This document shows positions 42,808-52,421 of a stretch of 64,000 bases of DNA, in pieces. The first letter of the stretch is position 1, and each line of letters opens with the position of its first letter. The stretch covers positions 186,001 through 250,000 of the forward strand of contig NZ_CP113064.1 of NCBI RefSeq assembly GCF_026625805.1. Direction: 5' to 3'. Below the pieces are notes generated by a model, which saw only the letters and a list, made by a program, of their open reading frames with translations, made no database searches and was not told the DNA's origin. The position numbers and the translations under genes were made by a program. Origin of the DNA: Brevundimonas sp. SL130. Lineage in GTDB: Bacteria; Pseudomonadota; Alphaproteobacteria; Caulobacterales; Caulobacteraceae.

Positions 42808-42850
42808 GAAATTGCATATTGCACCGTTTTCGGGCGTGGAGTGCAATTTC
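42808..42850. repeat. Inverted repeat downstream of uspA
   Basis: GAAATTGCA (42808-42816) pairs with TGCAATTTC (42842-42850); a nested ATTGCAC (42818-42824) pairs with GTGCAAT (42841-42847), so two alternative stems share one arm. It lies six bases beyond the uspA stop. Could be a terminator or operator; no T-run. Confidence 0.4.
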
Positions 42851-42855
42851 GGCCT

Positions 42856-43323
42856 TCAGGCCAGGTCCTCGATCTCGGCCTCGGTCAGTTCGCCGGGCAC
42901 GATGGTGACCGGCAGTTTTCGCCCGCCCAGCTGGGCCCCCTGTTTGATGATGGCCGAGACCAGGGGCCCCGGACCGCGCGAGCCGCTGCCGGCGGCCAGG
43001 ACCAGGATCTTGATGTTGGGATCGTCGCCGACCACCTTCTTGATCGCGGCCTGGGCCTCGCCCGTCTCGATCAGGAAGATCGGCGCCGCGCCGGATCGCT
43101 CCAGCGCCTCTTCGCCCAGCCGGTTCAGCAGGACCTCGGCCTCTTCGCGCTGCTGACGCTCGATCTCCTCGCGCACGCCCGACCAGTGGGCGTCGCTGTT
43201 GGAGGGCATGACGCGCAGCATCACCACCCGCCCCCCGGTCGAGCGCGCCCGCCGACAGGCGAACCGCAACGCGGCCTCGAACTCGGGGCTGTCGTCCACG
43301 ACGACCAGGAACTTTCTCGGCAT
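42856..43323 (-). CDS. Universal stress protein (UspA family)
   Basis: 155 residues from ATG 43323 (a 33-residue upstream extension is open but unlike the family). 'KFLVVVDDSPEFEAALRFACRRA' start, 'GDDPNIKILVLAAGSGSRGPGPLVSAI' and 'LPVTIVPGEL' match the Usp fold; the G-x2-G-x9-G-S/T ATP motif is partly kept ('GSGSRGPGPLVS'). Function in stress survival is general. It is the next gene after the NAD-glutamate dehydrogenase on the same strand (55-base gap). Confidence 0.88.
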   Translation of the reverse strand: MPRKFLVVVDDSPEFEAALRFACRRARSTGGRVVMLRVMPSNSDAHWSGVREEIERQQREEAEVLLNRLGEEALERSGAAPIFLIETGEAQAAIKKVVGDDPNIKILVLAAGSGSRGPGPLVSAIIKQGAQLGGRKLPVTIVPGELTEAEIEDLA

Positions 43324-43378
43324 ACCGGCCTCCCCGCCTGTTCTTATCGGCCGAAGAGGCGGTGAGACGGGGCCGCCG

Positions 43379-46300
43379 TCAAGCCTGCACCGCCGCCGTG
43401 GCCAGATCGCGGATCGTCGCATTGGCGATGGTCAGCTTGGCGAAGGTCCAGCCCGAGCCCGACTGTTCGATCTCGTCAACCGAGGCGCGGACCCCCTCGA
43501 CCACCGCCTGTTTCGATCCGATCCAGGCGTCGACGGCGCCCTCGGCGGCGTCCTCGCTGACGCCCACCGACGGGTCCGACGCCCGCGCCACGGCCCGCGT
43601 CAGGGTCGCCTGCTCGTTCATCAGGTCCTCGATCAGACGGCGCACCGCCAGCCGGTCGAAATGGTCCGCCGACGGGATCGACCCCGCCGCCGCCCGCAGT
43701 CGGTCGAAGTCGAAGGCGGCCCCGACCTGGTGATACAGCCGGGCCATGGCCCCGACGGGCCAGCCCGTCTCCTGGGCCAGATCGCCGATGTCGGAGGCGG
43801 CGACCAGCGGCCGCATGATGCCGATCCGTCGTGTCAGATCCTCCGGCGCGCCATGTTGGGCGAAGGCCTCGACCCGGTGTTCCAGGCGGGCCTGTTCGAA
43901 GCGCGACAGCACGGGCGCCCCCTCGGCCTGAAGCGCGTCGGCGGTCGGTCGATAGCGGTCGATCAGCGCCTGGACCGAGACCCCGGCCTTGGCGCGTCGG
44001 GCCAGCCAGAAGGTCTGGCGGCGCAGGACCACAGCGATCTCGCGATACAGGTCGAGCTGGGCCTCGGCCGAGATCGTCCGGTCCAGGGCCGAGACCGCGT
44101 CCCAGGCCTCGTCCAGACGGAAGACGCGCCGCGCCGCCTCGAAGGCGATGATCAGGGCGGTGGTGTCGCACTCGGCCGAACCGCGCAACCGTTCCGGGAA
44201 GGTCGGGCCGCACATGTTGACGACCTCGTTGGCCAGAACGGTGGCGATGATCTCGCGCCGCAGCCTGTGGCTCTTCATCTGCGGCTCGAACCGGGCCAGG
44301 GCCTGCGGGAAGTAGCGGACCAGGATCTGTTCGAAGAAGGGATCCTCCGGCGCCTGGGACGCGACGATCTCTTCCGACAGCTCCAGCTTGGCATAGGCGG
44401 TCAGCACCGCCAGCTCGGGCCGGGCCAGCGGGATTCCGGCCGCCATCATCTCCTTGACCCGGGCGTCGCCCGGCAGGCCCTCGACCTTGCGGTCCAGCTT
44501 GCCGCGCGCCGACAGGGCCAGCATGAACCGCTGCTGGGCGTCCAGCGCCCCTGCCCCTTCCGCCTGTTGCAGGGTCAGGGCCAGGGTCTGGTCATAGTTG
44601 TGGGCCAGCACCTTCAGACCGACTTCCTCGGTCATGGAGGCCAGCAGCGGCGTCCGTTCGTCAGGCTTCAGCACCCCGTTGGTCACGGCCGACCCGACCA
44701 GGATCTTGATGTTGACCTCGTGGTCCGAGGTGTCGACCCCGGCCGAGTTGTCGATGGCGTCGGTGTTCATCCGGCCGCCGCCCTGGGCGAAGACGATCCG
44801 CCCGGCCTGGGTGAAGCCCAGATTGGCCCCTTCCCCCACCACCTTGACCCGCAGCTCGTCGGCGTTGATCCGCAGCGCGTCCGTGCCCTTGTCGCCAACC
44901 TGGGCGTCGGTCTCGGCGGCCGACTTCACATAGGTGCCGATGCCGCCCAGATACAGCAGGTCCGCCGGCGCCTTCAGGATGGCGCGGATCAGGCTGGCGG
45001 GGTCCAGCTGATCGTCGCTGACATCCAGAGCGGCCTTGATCTCAGGGGTCAGCTGGATCGACTTGGCCGAACGCGAGAAGACGCCGCCGCCCTTTGAGAT
45101 CAATGCCTTGTCATAGTCCTGCCAGGACGAGCGGGGCAGGTCGAACAACCGCTTGCGCTCGCTCCAGCCAGCGGCCGGGTCGGGGGTCGGGTCGATGAAG
45201 ATGTCGCGGTGATCGAAGGCGGCGATCAGCTTGGTCGCCTTGGACAGCAGCGCGCCATTGCCGAAGACGTCGCCCGACATGTCGCCGACGCCCACCATGG
45301 TGAAGGGCTCGGTCTGGATGTCCCAGACCTTGTCACGCGGACCGATCTCGCGGAAGTGGCGCTTGACCGCTTCCCAGGCGCCGCGCGCCGTGATGCCCAT
45401 GGCCTTGTGGTCATAGCCGATCGAGCCGCCGCTGGCGAAGGCGTCGCCCAGCCAGAAGCCATAGGCCGCCGACACCCCGTTGGCGATGTCCGAGAAGGTC
45501 GCCGTGCCCTTGTCGGCGGCGACGACCAGATAGGGATCGTCCTGCTCCCAGGCCACGACATGGGCCGGGCGCGTCACCGACCCGTCGGCGGCGATGTTGT
45601 CGGTGATGTCCAGCAGGCCGGACAGGAAGGTGCGATAGGCGCGGATGGCCTCGCCCTGAATGGCCTCGCGGTCCGTCGTCCGGGGCAGTTGCTTGGGATA
45701 GAAGCCGCCCTTGGACCCGACGGGCACGATGACCGCGTTCTTGACCTGCTGCGCCTTGACCAGGCCCAGCACCTCGGTGCGGAAGTCGTCGCGACGATCC
45801 GACCAGCGCAGGCCGCCCCGCGCCACGGGACCGAAGCGCAGGTGAACCCCCTCGACATGGGGCGCCCAGACGAAGATCTCGCGATAGGGCTTGGGCAGCG
45901 GCAGATCCTCGAGCTCGCGCGAGGCGATCTTGATCGAGATGTGCGGCTTGGGCAGGCCGTCGTGGTCCAGCTGGAAGTAGTTGGTGCGCTTGATCGACCC
46001 GACCAGGGCGGCGATGCGGCGCAGCGCCTTGTCGTGATCCAGGCTCTTTACGTCCTGTAGCAGGCCGGTGATCTTGGTGTTCAGCGCGGCGACCGCCGCC
46101 TCGCGGGTTTCCACCGCGCCATCGACCGGGTCGAACTTCGCCTTGAACAGGGACAGCAGGGCGCGGGACACGTCGGGATATTCTTGCAGGGCCTCTTCCT
46201 GCACCGCCTGTGACGGATCCAGCCCGGTCTGCTGGCGATAGCGGGCCAGGGCGCGGATCAGGGCGGCCTCGCGCCATTCAATGCCCAGCTCGATGACCAG

Positions 46301-48250
46301 GCGATTGAAGCCGTCGCTCTCGGTGCGCCCGTTCCAGACGGCGGCGAAGGCGCGTTCGAACGGCCCCTTCACATCGGCGAAGACCAGTTCCTCGCCGCGT
46401 GGATCCTCCATCAGGAACTCGTGGACGTGGATCTCCTCCTCGCCCAGCGGTCGGATCGGATAGCCGTATTCCTCCAGGGTCTTCAGACCCATGTCGGCCA
46501 TGATCGGCAGGACGTCGGACAGGGGAACCGAGGGGCCGCGACGATAGAGTTTGAACCGGAATTGCAGCCGGCTGTCCTCGGCGTTGCGGAAGGCGCGGAC
46601 CGCCACAGATTCCCCGGCGCCGACCTCTCCGGTCGCGTTCAGCCGGTTCATCTCGCCCAGATCGATCGCGGCCTCGTCGGCGTCATAGCGGTCGCGATAG
46701 GCGGGGCCGAAGGCGCGGGCCCAGCGGGTGCTCAATGGCCCGACCTCGACATCCGCCACATCGGCGCGGCGCAGGGCGCTCTCGAACCGTTCGACCCAGC
46801 CCCGGCCGGCCTCGGCCACGTCGTGTTCCAGCTGGGCCGCATCGGGGACCGGGTGATCGCCCGGCGTCACGCCGATGATGAAGTGAACCCGCACCAGGGG
46901 CGCGTCGGACAGTTGCGGATACCAGGCCGAGATCCGGCCGCCCCAGGCCCGGGCGACGATCTGGCCGATGCGCTCGCGCACCGCCGCGTCGAACTTCTCG
47001 CGCGGTATGAAGCACAGCACCGAAACGAACCGGTCGAACGGATCCTGGCGCGAGAACAGCCGGATGCGCGGACGGTCATACAGGTGGAGGATGCCCAGGG
47101 CGATGGACAGCAACTCGTCCTCGCCGATCTGGAACAGCTCGTCGCGCGGATAGTTCTCGAGGATGTTGCGCAGCCGCTTCTCGTTGTGGCTGCCCGGCGC
47201 CTTGTCCGCGCGCGCCAGGACATTGGCCACCTTGCGACGGATCAGCGGGGTCTCGGTCGCCAGCTGGTCATAGGCGTCCGAGGTGAACAGGCCCACGAAC
47301 CGGGTCTCGCCCGTCGCCTTGCCGTCCGGGCCGTAACGCTTGACCCCGACATAGTCCATGTAGGCGCGGCGGTGGACACGTGACCTTGCGTTGGCCTTGG
47401 CCACGGTGACCGGTTCGCTCAGGTCCAGCTGACGGCGCATCTGGCGCGTCAGCACGGCCGGTTCGGAGGCGCGGCGCAGCACGGTGCGCTCGGGATCGGC
47501 CAGAATGCCCAGACCGGCGCTCGACTGGCCCAGGGGGGCCTCGGCCTCATAATCGCCCTTGGCGTTCAGGGGATAGTCGTAGTCGCGGACGCCCAGGAAG
47601 ACGAAATGGTCGCTCTTCAGCCATTTCAGGAAGGCGATGTTCTCGGTCAGGACCGCAGGATCGACCTTCGGCGGCGTCTCTTGCAGTCGCAGCAGGGCCT
47701 GGCGCATCAGGCCGGTCATGGCCTCGTGGTCGGCGACGGCGGCGTGGACGTCGGACAGGCATTCCGCCAGGCCTTCGCCCAGGGCGTCGCGTCTTTCCTG
47801 CGGCGCGCCGTCGATGACCAGCATGATCACGGACAGTCGACGTCCCTCCAGCTCCACCACGGGGTGAAACAGGGCGCGCACCGACACCCCGGCCTCGGCC
47901 AGGGCGCCCATGACGCTGTCGACCAGGAAGGGGGCGTCCGTCTGGATGATGCGGACCAGATCATAGTCCAGGGCCTGACCGTCGGCGCCGGCCAGCGGCC
48001 CCACGGTGATCAGGGGCGCCGATCCAGCGGGATAATCCTTCGCCGCACGCCAGGAGGCCGCCAACAGGGCGGCCAGATCCTCGCCATCCAGCTCGGGCGT
48101 TTCGTCGGCGGCGTAGTCTTCGTGGGCCTGGGCCAGGAAGGATTGTTCGGTCTTGCCCGGAGGTGTCCCCATAATCCGCGCGAAGGAAGCTTCCAGGGCG
48201 GCCGGAGAGATCGGCTGAACCGGGGCGGGGCGCAGATCGAGGGCGGTCAT
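43379..48250 (-). CDS. gdhZ: NAD-dependent glutamate dehydrogenase, large (180 kDa) type
   Basis: About 1623 residues from ATG 48250, typical of the L-180 class. It oxidises glutamate to 2-oxoglutarate and ammonia with NAD. The N-terminal half (about 1-650) holds ACT-like regulatory domains ('VDSVMGALAEAGVSVRALFHPVVEL'). The catalytic part is about 690-1250: 'VHLRFGPVARGGLRWSDRRDDFRTEVLGLVKAQQVKNAVIVPVGSKGGF' region (seen in pieces; Lys in 'VKNAVIVPVGSKGGF'), and NAD-binding 'VGVGDMSGDVFGNGAL'. In Caulobacter GdhZ also restrains FtsZ together with KidO; whether that holds here is inference. Next to the inverted IS630 copy 2, which lies 122 bases upstream of the start. Confidence 0.95.
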   Translation of the reverse strand: MTALDLRPAPVQPISPAALEASFARIMGTPPGKTEQSFLAQAHEDYAADETPELDGEDLAALLAASWRAAKDYPAGSAPLITVGPLAGADGQALDYDLVRIIQTDAPFLVDSVMGALAEAGVSVRALFHPVVELEGRRLSVIMLVIDGAPQERRDALGEGLAECLSDVHAAVADHEAMTGLMRQALLRLQETPPKVDPAVLTENIAFLKWLKSDHFVFLGVRDYDYPLNAKGDYEAEAPLGQSSAGLGILADPERTVLRRASEPAVLTRQMRRQLDLSEPVTVAKANARSRVHRRAYMDYVGVKRYGPDGKATGETRFVGLFTSDAYDQLATETPLIRRKVANVLARADKAPGSHNEKRLRNILENYPRDELFQIGEDELLSIALGILHLYDRPRIRLFSRQDPFDRFVSVLCFIPREKFDAAVRERIGQIVARAWGGRISAWYPQLSDAPLVRVHFIIGVTPGDHPVPDAAQLEHDVAEAGRGWVERFESALRRADVADVEVGPLSTRWARAFGPAYRDRYDADEAAIDLGEMNRLNATGEVGAGESVAVRAFRNAEDSRLQFRFKLYRRGPSVPLSDVLPIMADMGLKTLEEYGYPIRPLGEEEIHVHEFLMEDPRGEELVFADVKGPFERAFAAVWNGRTESDGFNRLVIELGIEWREAALIRALARYRQQTGLDPSQAVQEEALQEYPDVSRALLSLFKAKFDPVDGAVETREAAVAALNTKITGLLQDVKSLDHDKALRRIAALVGSIKRTNYFQLDHDGLPKPHISIKIASRELEDLPLPKPYREIFVWAPHVEGVHLRFGPVARGGLRWSDRRDDFRTEVLGLVKAQQVKNAVIVPVGSKGGFYPKQLPRTTDREAIQGEAIRAYRTFLSGLLDITDNIAADGSVTRPAHVVAWEQDDPYLVVAADKGTATFSDIANGVSAAYGFWLGDAFASGGSIGYDHKAMGITARGAWEAVKRHFREIGPRDKVWDIQTEPFTMVGVGDMSGDVFGNGALLSKATKLIAAFDHRDIFIDPTPDPAAGWSERKRLFDLPRSSWQDYDKALISKGGGVFSRSAKSIQLTPEIKAALDVSDDQLDPASLIRAILKAPADLLYLGGIGTYVKSAAETDAQVGDKGTDALRINADELRVKVVGEGANLGFTQAGRIVFAQGGGRMNTDAIDNSAGVDTSDHEVNIKILVGSAVTNGVLKPDERTPLLASMTEEVGLKVLAHNYDQTLALTLQQAEGAGALDAQQRFMLALSARGKLDRKVEGLPGDARVKEMMAAGIPLARPELAVLTAYAKLELSEEIVASQAPEDPFFEQILVRYFPQALARFEPQMKSHRLRREIIATVLANEVVNMCGPTFPERLRGSAECDTTALIIAFEAARRVFRLDEAWDAVSALDRTISAEAQLDLYREIAVVLRRQTFWLARRAKAGVSVQALIDRYRPTADALQAEGAPVLSRFEQARLEHRVEAFAQHGAPEDLTRRIGIMRPLVAASDIGDLAQETGWPVGAMARLYHQVGAAFDFDRLRAAAGSIPSADHFDRLAVRRLIEDLMNEQATLTRAVARASDPSVGVSEDAAEGAVDAWIGSKQAVVEGVRASVDEIEQSGSGWTFAKLTIANATIRDLATAAVQA

Positions 48251-48457
48251 GGACAAAGGTCTCGGGCGACGCGGCCTTGGCCGCTGGGGCGGGCGCGCGA
48301 CTGCGCGTCACATCGCTGACTAGGCCAGGTCTGGTCGCTCGTGAAGCCCCTGAAGACCGAAGAGTCTTCTAGAGCATGGCTCGCTTTGACGGAATCGGGA
48401 TTCCCAAGTTTGCGGTGATCTGATTCAACGTTCGTGCTGGATGGGAGGCCAGCCCGG

Positions 48458-48814
48458 ATGACGGCTCCTTATTCGATGGATCTTCGTGAGCGAGCGTTGG
48501 CGCGTAAGGCGGAGGGCGAGACACACCGGGAGATCGCGGCGGCGCTTCGGATCAGTCCGTCTTGCGTGTCCAAGTGGACGAAGCGAGTTGGAGAGACAGG
48601 TTCGGTGGCGCCGGGCCAGGTCGGCGGCCACAAGCCTCGCACGCTGTCAGGAGACTGCGCCGAATGGCTGCGCACCCGCATCGCCTCAGGGCCGTTCACG
48701 CTCAGAGGACTGACGGCCGAACTTGCCGCGCGCGGGATCAAGACCGGCCCTCGAGCGGTGTGGGTGTTCGTGCACGCTGAAGGACTGAGCTTCAAAAAAA
48801 ACACTGCTGCCTGA
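48458..48814 (+). CDS. IS630 transposase, orfA part, copy 2
   Basis: 118 residues from ATG 48458 (GGGAGG nine bases upstream). Helix-turn-helix 'ETHREIAAALRISPSCVSKW' and 'LRGLTAELAARGIKTGPRAV'. Stops at TGA 12 bases after the A8 run at 48794-48801. Confidence 0.9.
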   Translation: MTAPYSMDLRERALARKAEGETHREIAAALRISPSCVSKWTKRVGETGSVAPGQVGGHKPRTLSGDCAEWLRTRIASGPFTLRGLTAELAARGIKTGPRAVWVFVHAEGLSFKKNTAA

Positions 48815-49400
48815 GGAGCAGGCCCGGCCTGACGTCGCGCGCCGCCGCGCACGCTGGAAGGCGCATCAGGGGCGGATCGACCCGTCGCGACTGGTGTTCC
48901 TGGACGAGACCTGGGTCAAGACCAACATGGCGCCCTTGCGCGGCTGGGGGCCGAGGGGGCGACGCTTGAAGGGCCACTCGCCCTTCGGTCACTGGAAAAC
49001 CCTGACCTTCATCGCCGCCCTGCGCCATGACCGGATCGACGCGCCCTGGGTTATCGATGGTCCGATCAACGGCGCGATCTTCCTCGTCTACATCGAGAAA
49101 ATACTGGCGCCGACCCTGTCGCCTGGCGACGTCGTCGTCCTCGACAACCTCGGCAGTCACAAGGGCAAGGCCGCCCGCGCCGCTGTCAGGGCCAAAGGCG
49201 CACACATGATCTTCCTGCCCCCTTACTCCCCCGACCTGAACCCCATCGAACAGGTCTTCGCCAAGCTCAAACACCTCATGCGCAACGCCCAGCCCAGAAC
49301 CATTGAAGCCACGTGGCGAAAGGCCGGAGAGATCATCAACCTCTTCAGCCCCGCCGAATGTGCGAACTACCTCGTCAACTCAGGATACGGTTCCGTGTGA
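48796..49400 (+). CDS. IS630 transposase, orfB part, copy 2
   Basis: Begins within the A8 run, in the frame reached by dropping one A: 'KTLLPEEQARPDVARRR' joins smoothly to orfA. DDE residues in 'LDETW', 'LDNLGSH' and 'DLNPIE'. Intact as in copy 1, so the two-frame arrangement is a conserved design rather than a random lesion. Confidence 0.9.
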
Positions 49401-49447
49401 AGGAATCACGCTCTAAACCCTATTCAGGTTGGAAGACTTTTGCGCCG

Positions 49448-49489
49448 CAAAAACGAGAAGGCCGCCGAGCGGGGGAACTCGGCGGCCTG
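49448..49489 (-). terminator. Terminator of the AI-2E-type permease gene
   Basis: Minus-strand hairpin with 11-bp stem AGGCCGCCGAG (complement of 49478-49488) and its partner (49459-49469), followed by CTCGTTTTTG. It lies about 150 bases past the permease stop; 49490-49639 contains a G9 run and no gene. Confidence 0.8.
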
Positions 49490-49639
49490 CGCGAACCGAC
49501 GCGAGGGGGGGGGTGCGTCGGTCGCTTCGCTGCGGTTCGGAGGGGAATGTCCCGCAGCGTCGATAAGGAAAATGGGAAGCCTTTCGGCCGGTTCAAGGGC
49601 CGCCAGTGCGGCTTTTAGCGCGGCGTGGCGCCGCAGGGG

Positions 49640-50770
49640 TCAGGCCTCTGTTTCGGCGGTCTTCTTCGTTGAGGCGTCGTTTCGGCTCTTGTCCTTCCGT
49701 CTGCCTTCGTCGGCATAGGGCGCGCCGTCGCCGGACAGGAGGATCGCCATCCACCGCGAACCCTGGAATTCGGCCAGGATCGCCATAGCCATGACGGCCA
49801 AGGGGGTCGATAGGAACATGCCCACCACGCCCCACAGCTTGCCCCAGAAGGCCAGGGCCAGCAGGACCACGACCGGATCGATGTTCTGGTTGTCCCCTTG
49901 CATGCGCGGCTGAACCAGATTGCCGACGATGAAGAGAATGGTCTGAAGTCCGACCAGCAGGATCAGGGCGGGCCAATAGCTGGGGAACTGCACCAGGGCG
50001 AACAGGGGGGGCGCCAGTCCCGCCACCGCTCCGCCCAACACGGGGATGAAGCCGACAATGAAGATGACGAAGGTCCAGAACTCGGCGTTCTGAAGGCCCA
50101 CGGCCCGCATCAGGATCCAGGCCGCCAGACAGATCATGGCCCCGGTGACGGTCTGGACCCAGATATAGCCCTCAACCCCGCCGCGCACCCGTTCGAACAC
50201 TGCGACCGCCTCATCGCGTTGGGCCTTTTGCGGGAACATGGCGACGATCTTGCGCCGGAATCCGATCTGCGACGCCAGCAGAAAGCCCAGATAGACCATG
50301 ACGAAGAAGGCGCCGGAGGCGATCCCCTGGGCCTGCATGGCGACCGAGGCGACATAGCCGCGGATGTCGACGCCGTTGATCAGCTCCTGGGCCGTCGGCG
50401 GATTGTTCAGGCGAGCCATGCCGTAGACGTCGCGGATGATCTGATCGATGCGCGGCCCGATGTTCTGGAACACGCCCGAGGCCTCGCCGAAGAAGCCCGC
50501 CGCCCCGTTCACGATGATGGCGATGGAGGCGAAGAAGGCCAGAACGACCAGGATCAGGGCGGCGACCCCGGCCCAGCGGTCGTTCAGCGGGGTCCGGGCG
50601 GCCACCGACCGCTTCACCCCGTCGATCATGATCAGCAGGAACAGGGCCATGGCCAGCGGCGTCAGTATGTCCCGAAGCCAGTATATGGCGGCGCCCGCCG
50701 CAACGGTCGCGATCAGGGCGGCGGCGTTTCGTGACACGGCCGACGCCTGCATTGTGATGGGACTCTTCAT
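49640..50770 (-). CDS. AI-2E family transporter (PerM-like membrane protein)
   Basis: 376 residues from ATG 50770 (AAGGAT upstream). Seven or eight membrane helices ('ALIATVAAGAAIYWL', 'ILTPLAMALFLLIMIDGV', 'VAALILVVLAFFASIAIIV', 'GAFFVMVYLGFLLA', 'FWTFVIFIVGFIPVLGGAVAGLAPPLFALV', 'WPALILLVGLQTILFIVGNLVQP', 'WGVVGMFLSTPLAVMAMAILAEF'), with the family signature 'NLVQPRMQGDNQNIDPVVVLLALAFWGKLWG' in pieces. C-terminal tail basic and polar. Substrates of this family vary (autoinducer-2 export, Na/H antiport); none can be assigned here. Confidence 0.9.
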   Translation of the reverse strand: MKSPITMQASAVSRNAAALIATVAAGAAIYWLRDILTPLAMALFLLIMIDGVKRSVAARTPLNDRWAGVAALILVVLAFFASIAIIVNGAAGFFGEASGVFQNIGPRIDQIIRDVYGMARLNNPPTAQELINGVDIRGYVASVAMQAQGIASGAFFVMVYLGFLLASQIGFRRKIVAMFPQKAQRDEAVAVFERVRGGVEGYIWVQTVTGAMICLAAWILMRAVGLQNAEFWTFVIFIVGFIPVLGGAVAGLAPPLFALVQFPSYWPALILLVGLQTILFIVGNLVQPRMQGDNQNIDPVVVLLALAFWGKLWGVVGMFLSTPLAVMAMAILAEFQGSRWMAILLSGDGAPYADEGRRKDKSRNDASTKKTAETEA

Positions 50771-50880
50771 GGCGATCCTTGTCGGCGGCGCATCGAGCGG
50801 CGTCAACACGCGCCGACTAGGGCGGTTCCGGCCATTGCGCGTCTGCGCTAGACCTTTGTCATCCCTCTGGAGACCTATCG

Positions 50881-52383
50881 ATGTCTGACGCCCCCTCGGG
50901 TCTTTTTCTCGGTCAGTCTGACGCCGCTCAGCCGGAAACCCTGCTGTTTCACCGGGCGAACCGGCACGGCGTGATCGCGGGCGCGACTGGAACCGGCAAG
51001 ACCGTGACCCTGCAGATCATGGCCCAGGGGTTCTCTGACGCCGGGACGCCGGTCTTCTGCGCCGATGTGAAGGGCGACCTGTCGGGGATTTCACAGCTCG
51101 GCGCCCCGAACGAGAAACTGCTCGCCCGCGCCGCCGAGATGGGCCTGACCCTGACGCCCCGCGCCGCGCCGACGGTGTTCTGGGACCTGTACGGCCAGAA
51201 GGGACACCCGATCCGCACCACTGTGTCCGAGATCGGTCCTGTACTGATGTCGCGGATGCTGGACCTGAATGAGGTCCAGGAAGGCGTGATGACGGTAGTC
51301 TTCCATATTGCCGACCAGGAGGGCCTGCTGCTGCTGGACCTCGCCGACCTGCGCAGTCTGCTGGCCTATGTCGGAGAGAACGCGGAACGGATCGGACGCG
51401 AGGTGGGCAATGTCGCCCCCGCCTCGATCGCCGCCATCCAGCGCGCCCTGCTTCAACTCGAACAGCAGGGGGGATCGGCCTTCTTCGGCGAGCCGGCGCT
51501 CAAGCTGGAGGACATGATCCGCACCGGCCTGGACGGGCGGGGTCAGGTCAATGTGCTGGATTCCACCCGGCTGATGAACAGTCCGCGCCTGTATGCGGCC
51601 TTCCTGCTCTGGCTGCTGTCGGAACTGTTCGAACAGCTGCCGGAGGTCGGCGACCCGGAAAAGCCGCGCCTGGTCTTCTTCTTCGACGAGGCCCATCTGC
51701 TGTTCAACGACGCGCCGCGCGCCCTGCTGGAAAAGGTCGAACAGGTGGTGCGGCTGATCCGGTCCAAGGGGGTGGGCGTCTATTTCGTCACCCAGAACCC
51801 GGCCGATATTCCCGACAGCGTCCTGGCCCAGCTGGGCAATCGCATCCAGCACGCGCTGCGCGCCTATACGCCGTCCGAGCAGAAGGGGCTGAAGGCTGCG
51901 GCCCAGAGTTTCCGCGCCAATCCCGACTTCGACACCGCCGAGGCCATTCAGGCCCTGGGCGTGGGCGAGGCCCTGGTTTCGGTGCTGGACGAGAAGGGCG
52001 CGCCCACCGTCGTCGCCCGCACCTGGATACGGCCGCCCGCCTCGCGCCTGGGACCGGCGACCGAGGCCGAGCGCGCCTCCGTCATCGCCGCCAGTCCGGC
52101 GCGGGGCCGCTACGAACAGGCGCTGAACCGCGAGTCGGCCGAGGAAATCCTCGCGGCGCGTCACGCCGCTGCCGATCAGGCTGAAGCCCAGGCCAGGGTG
52201 GATGAAGCGGCGGAAAAGGACCGCGCCAGGGCAAGGGCTCGGCCTGCGCCGGCCTCCCGGGCTCGCGCCTCCAGCCGGCAGACGCCGATGGAGGCCCTGA
52301 CCAAGTCGGTGTTGCGAACGGCCGGATCCACTATCACCCGCGAACTTTTGCGTGGCGTTCTGGGCGGGCTGAGACGCCGTTAA
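50881..52383 (+). CDS. HerA-like ATPase (DUF853/YjgR family)
   Basis: 500 residues. '[46 protein letters not shown]' (Walker A at about 35-42, split for reading) and Walker B '[15 protein letters not shown]' (about 259), then '[40 protein letters not shown]'. HerA/FtsK-superfamily ATPases pump or translocate DNA, but the DUF853 branch has no established role. A basic, Arg/Ala-rich C-terminal tail follows, with '[29 protein letters not shown]'. Divergent from the permease; 38 bases from nfuA. Confidence 0.9.
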   Translation: MSDAPSGLFLGQSDAAQPETLLFHRANRHGVIAGATGTGKTVTLQIMAQGFSDAGTPVFCADVKGDLSGISQLGAPNEKLLARAAEMGLTLTPRAAPTVFWDLYGQKGHPIRTTVSEIGPVLMSRMLDLNEVQEGVMTVVFHIADQEGLLLLDLADLRSLLAYVGENAERIGREVGNVAPASIAAIQRALLQLEQQGGSAFFGEPALKLEDMIRTGLDGRGQVNVLDSTRLMNSPRLYAAFLLWLLSELFEQLPEVGDPEKPRLVFFFDEAHLLFNDAPRALLEKVEQVVRLIRSKGVGVYFVTQNPADIPDSVLAQLGNRIQHALRAYTPSEQKGLKAAAQSFRANPDFDTAEAIQALGVGEALVSVLDEKGAPTVVARTWIRPPASRLGPATEAERASVIAASPARGRYEQALNRESAEEILAARHAAADQAEAQARVDEAAEKDRARARARPAPASRARASSRQTPMEALTKSVLRTAGSTITRELLRGVLGGLRRR

Positions 52384-52421
52384 GGCTTGCAACCTGACAG
52401 CTGCGTGCGCATCTGCCGCTC

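Larger units (their letters stand above)
48372..49413 (+). mobile_element. IS630-family insertion sequence, copy 2 (1042 bp)
   Basis: Target duplication TA at 48370-48371 and 49414-49415; ends start GAGCATGG (left) and GAGCGTGA (right, complement). Same length as copy 1 and inverted relative to it. It separates gdhZ from the AI-2E-type permease gene, which are back to back. Confidence 0.94.

Noticed and set aside
49313-49618. 101-codon plus frame running out of IS630 copy 2
   Set aside because: It is the orfB region in another frame followed by the G-rich intergenic gap; no start or domain.
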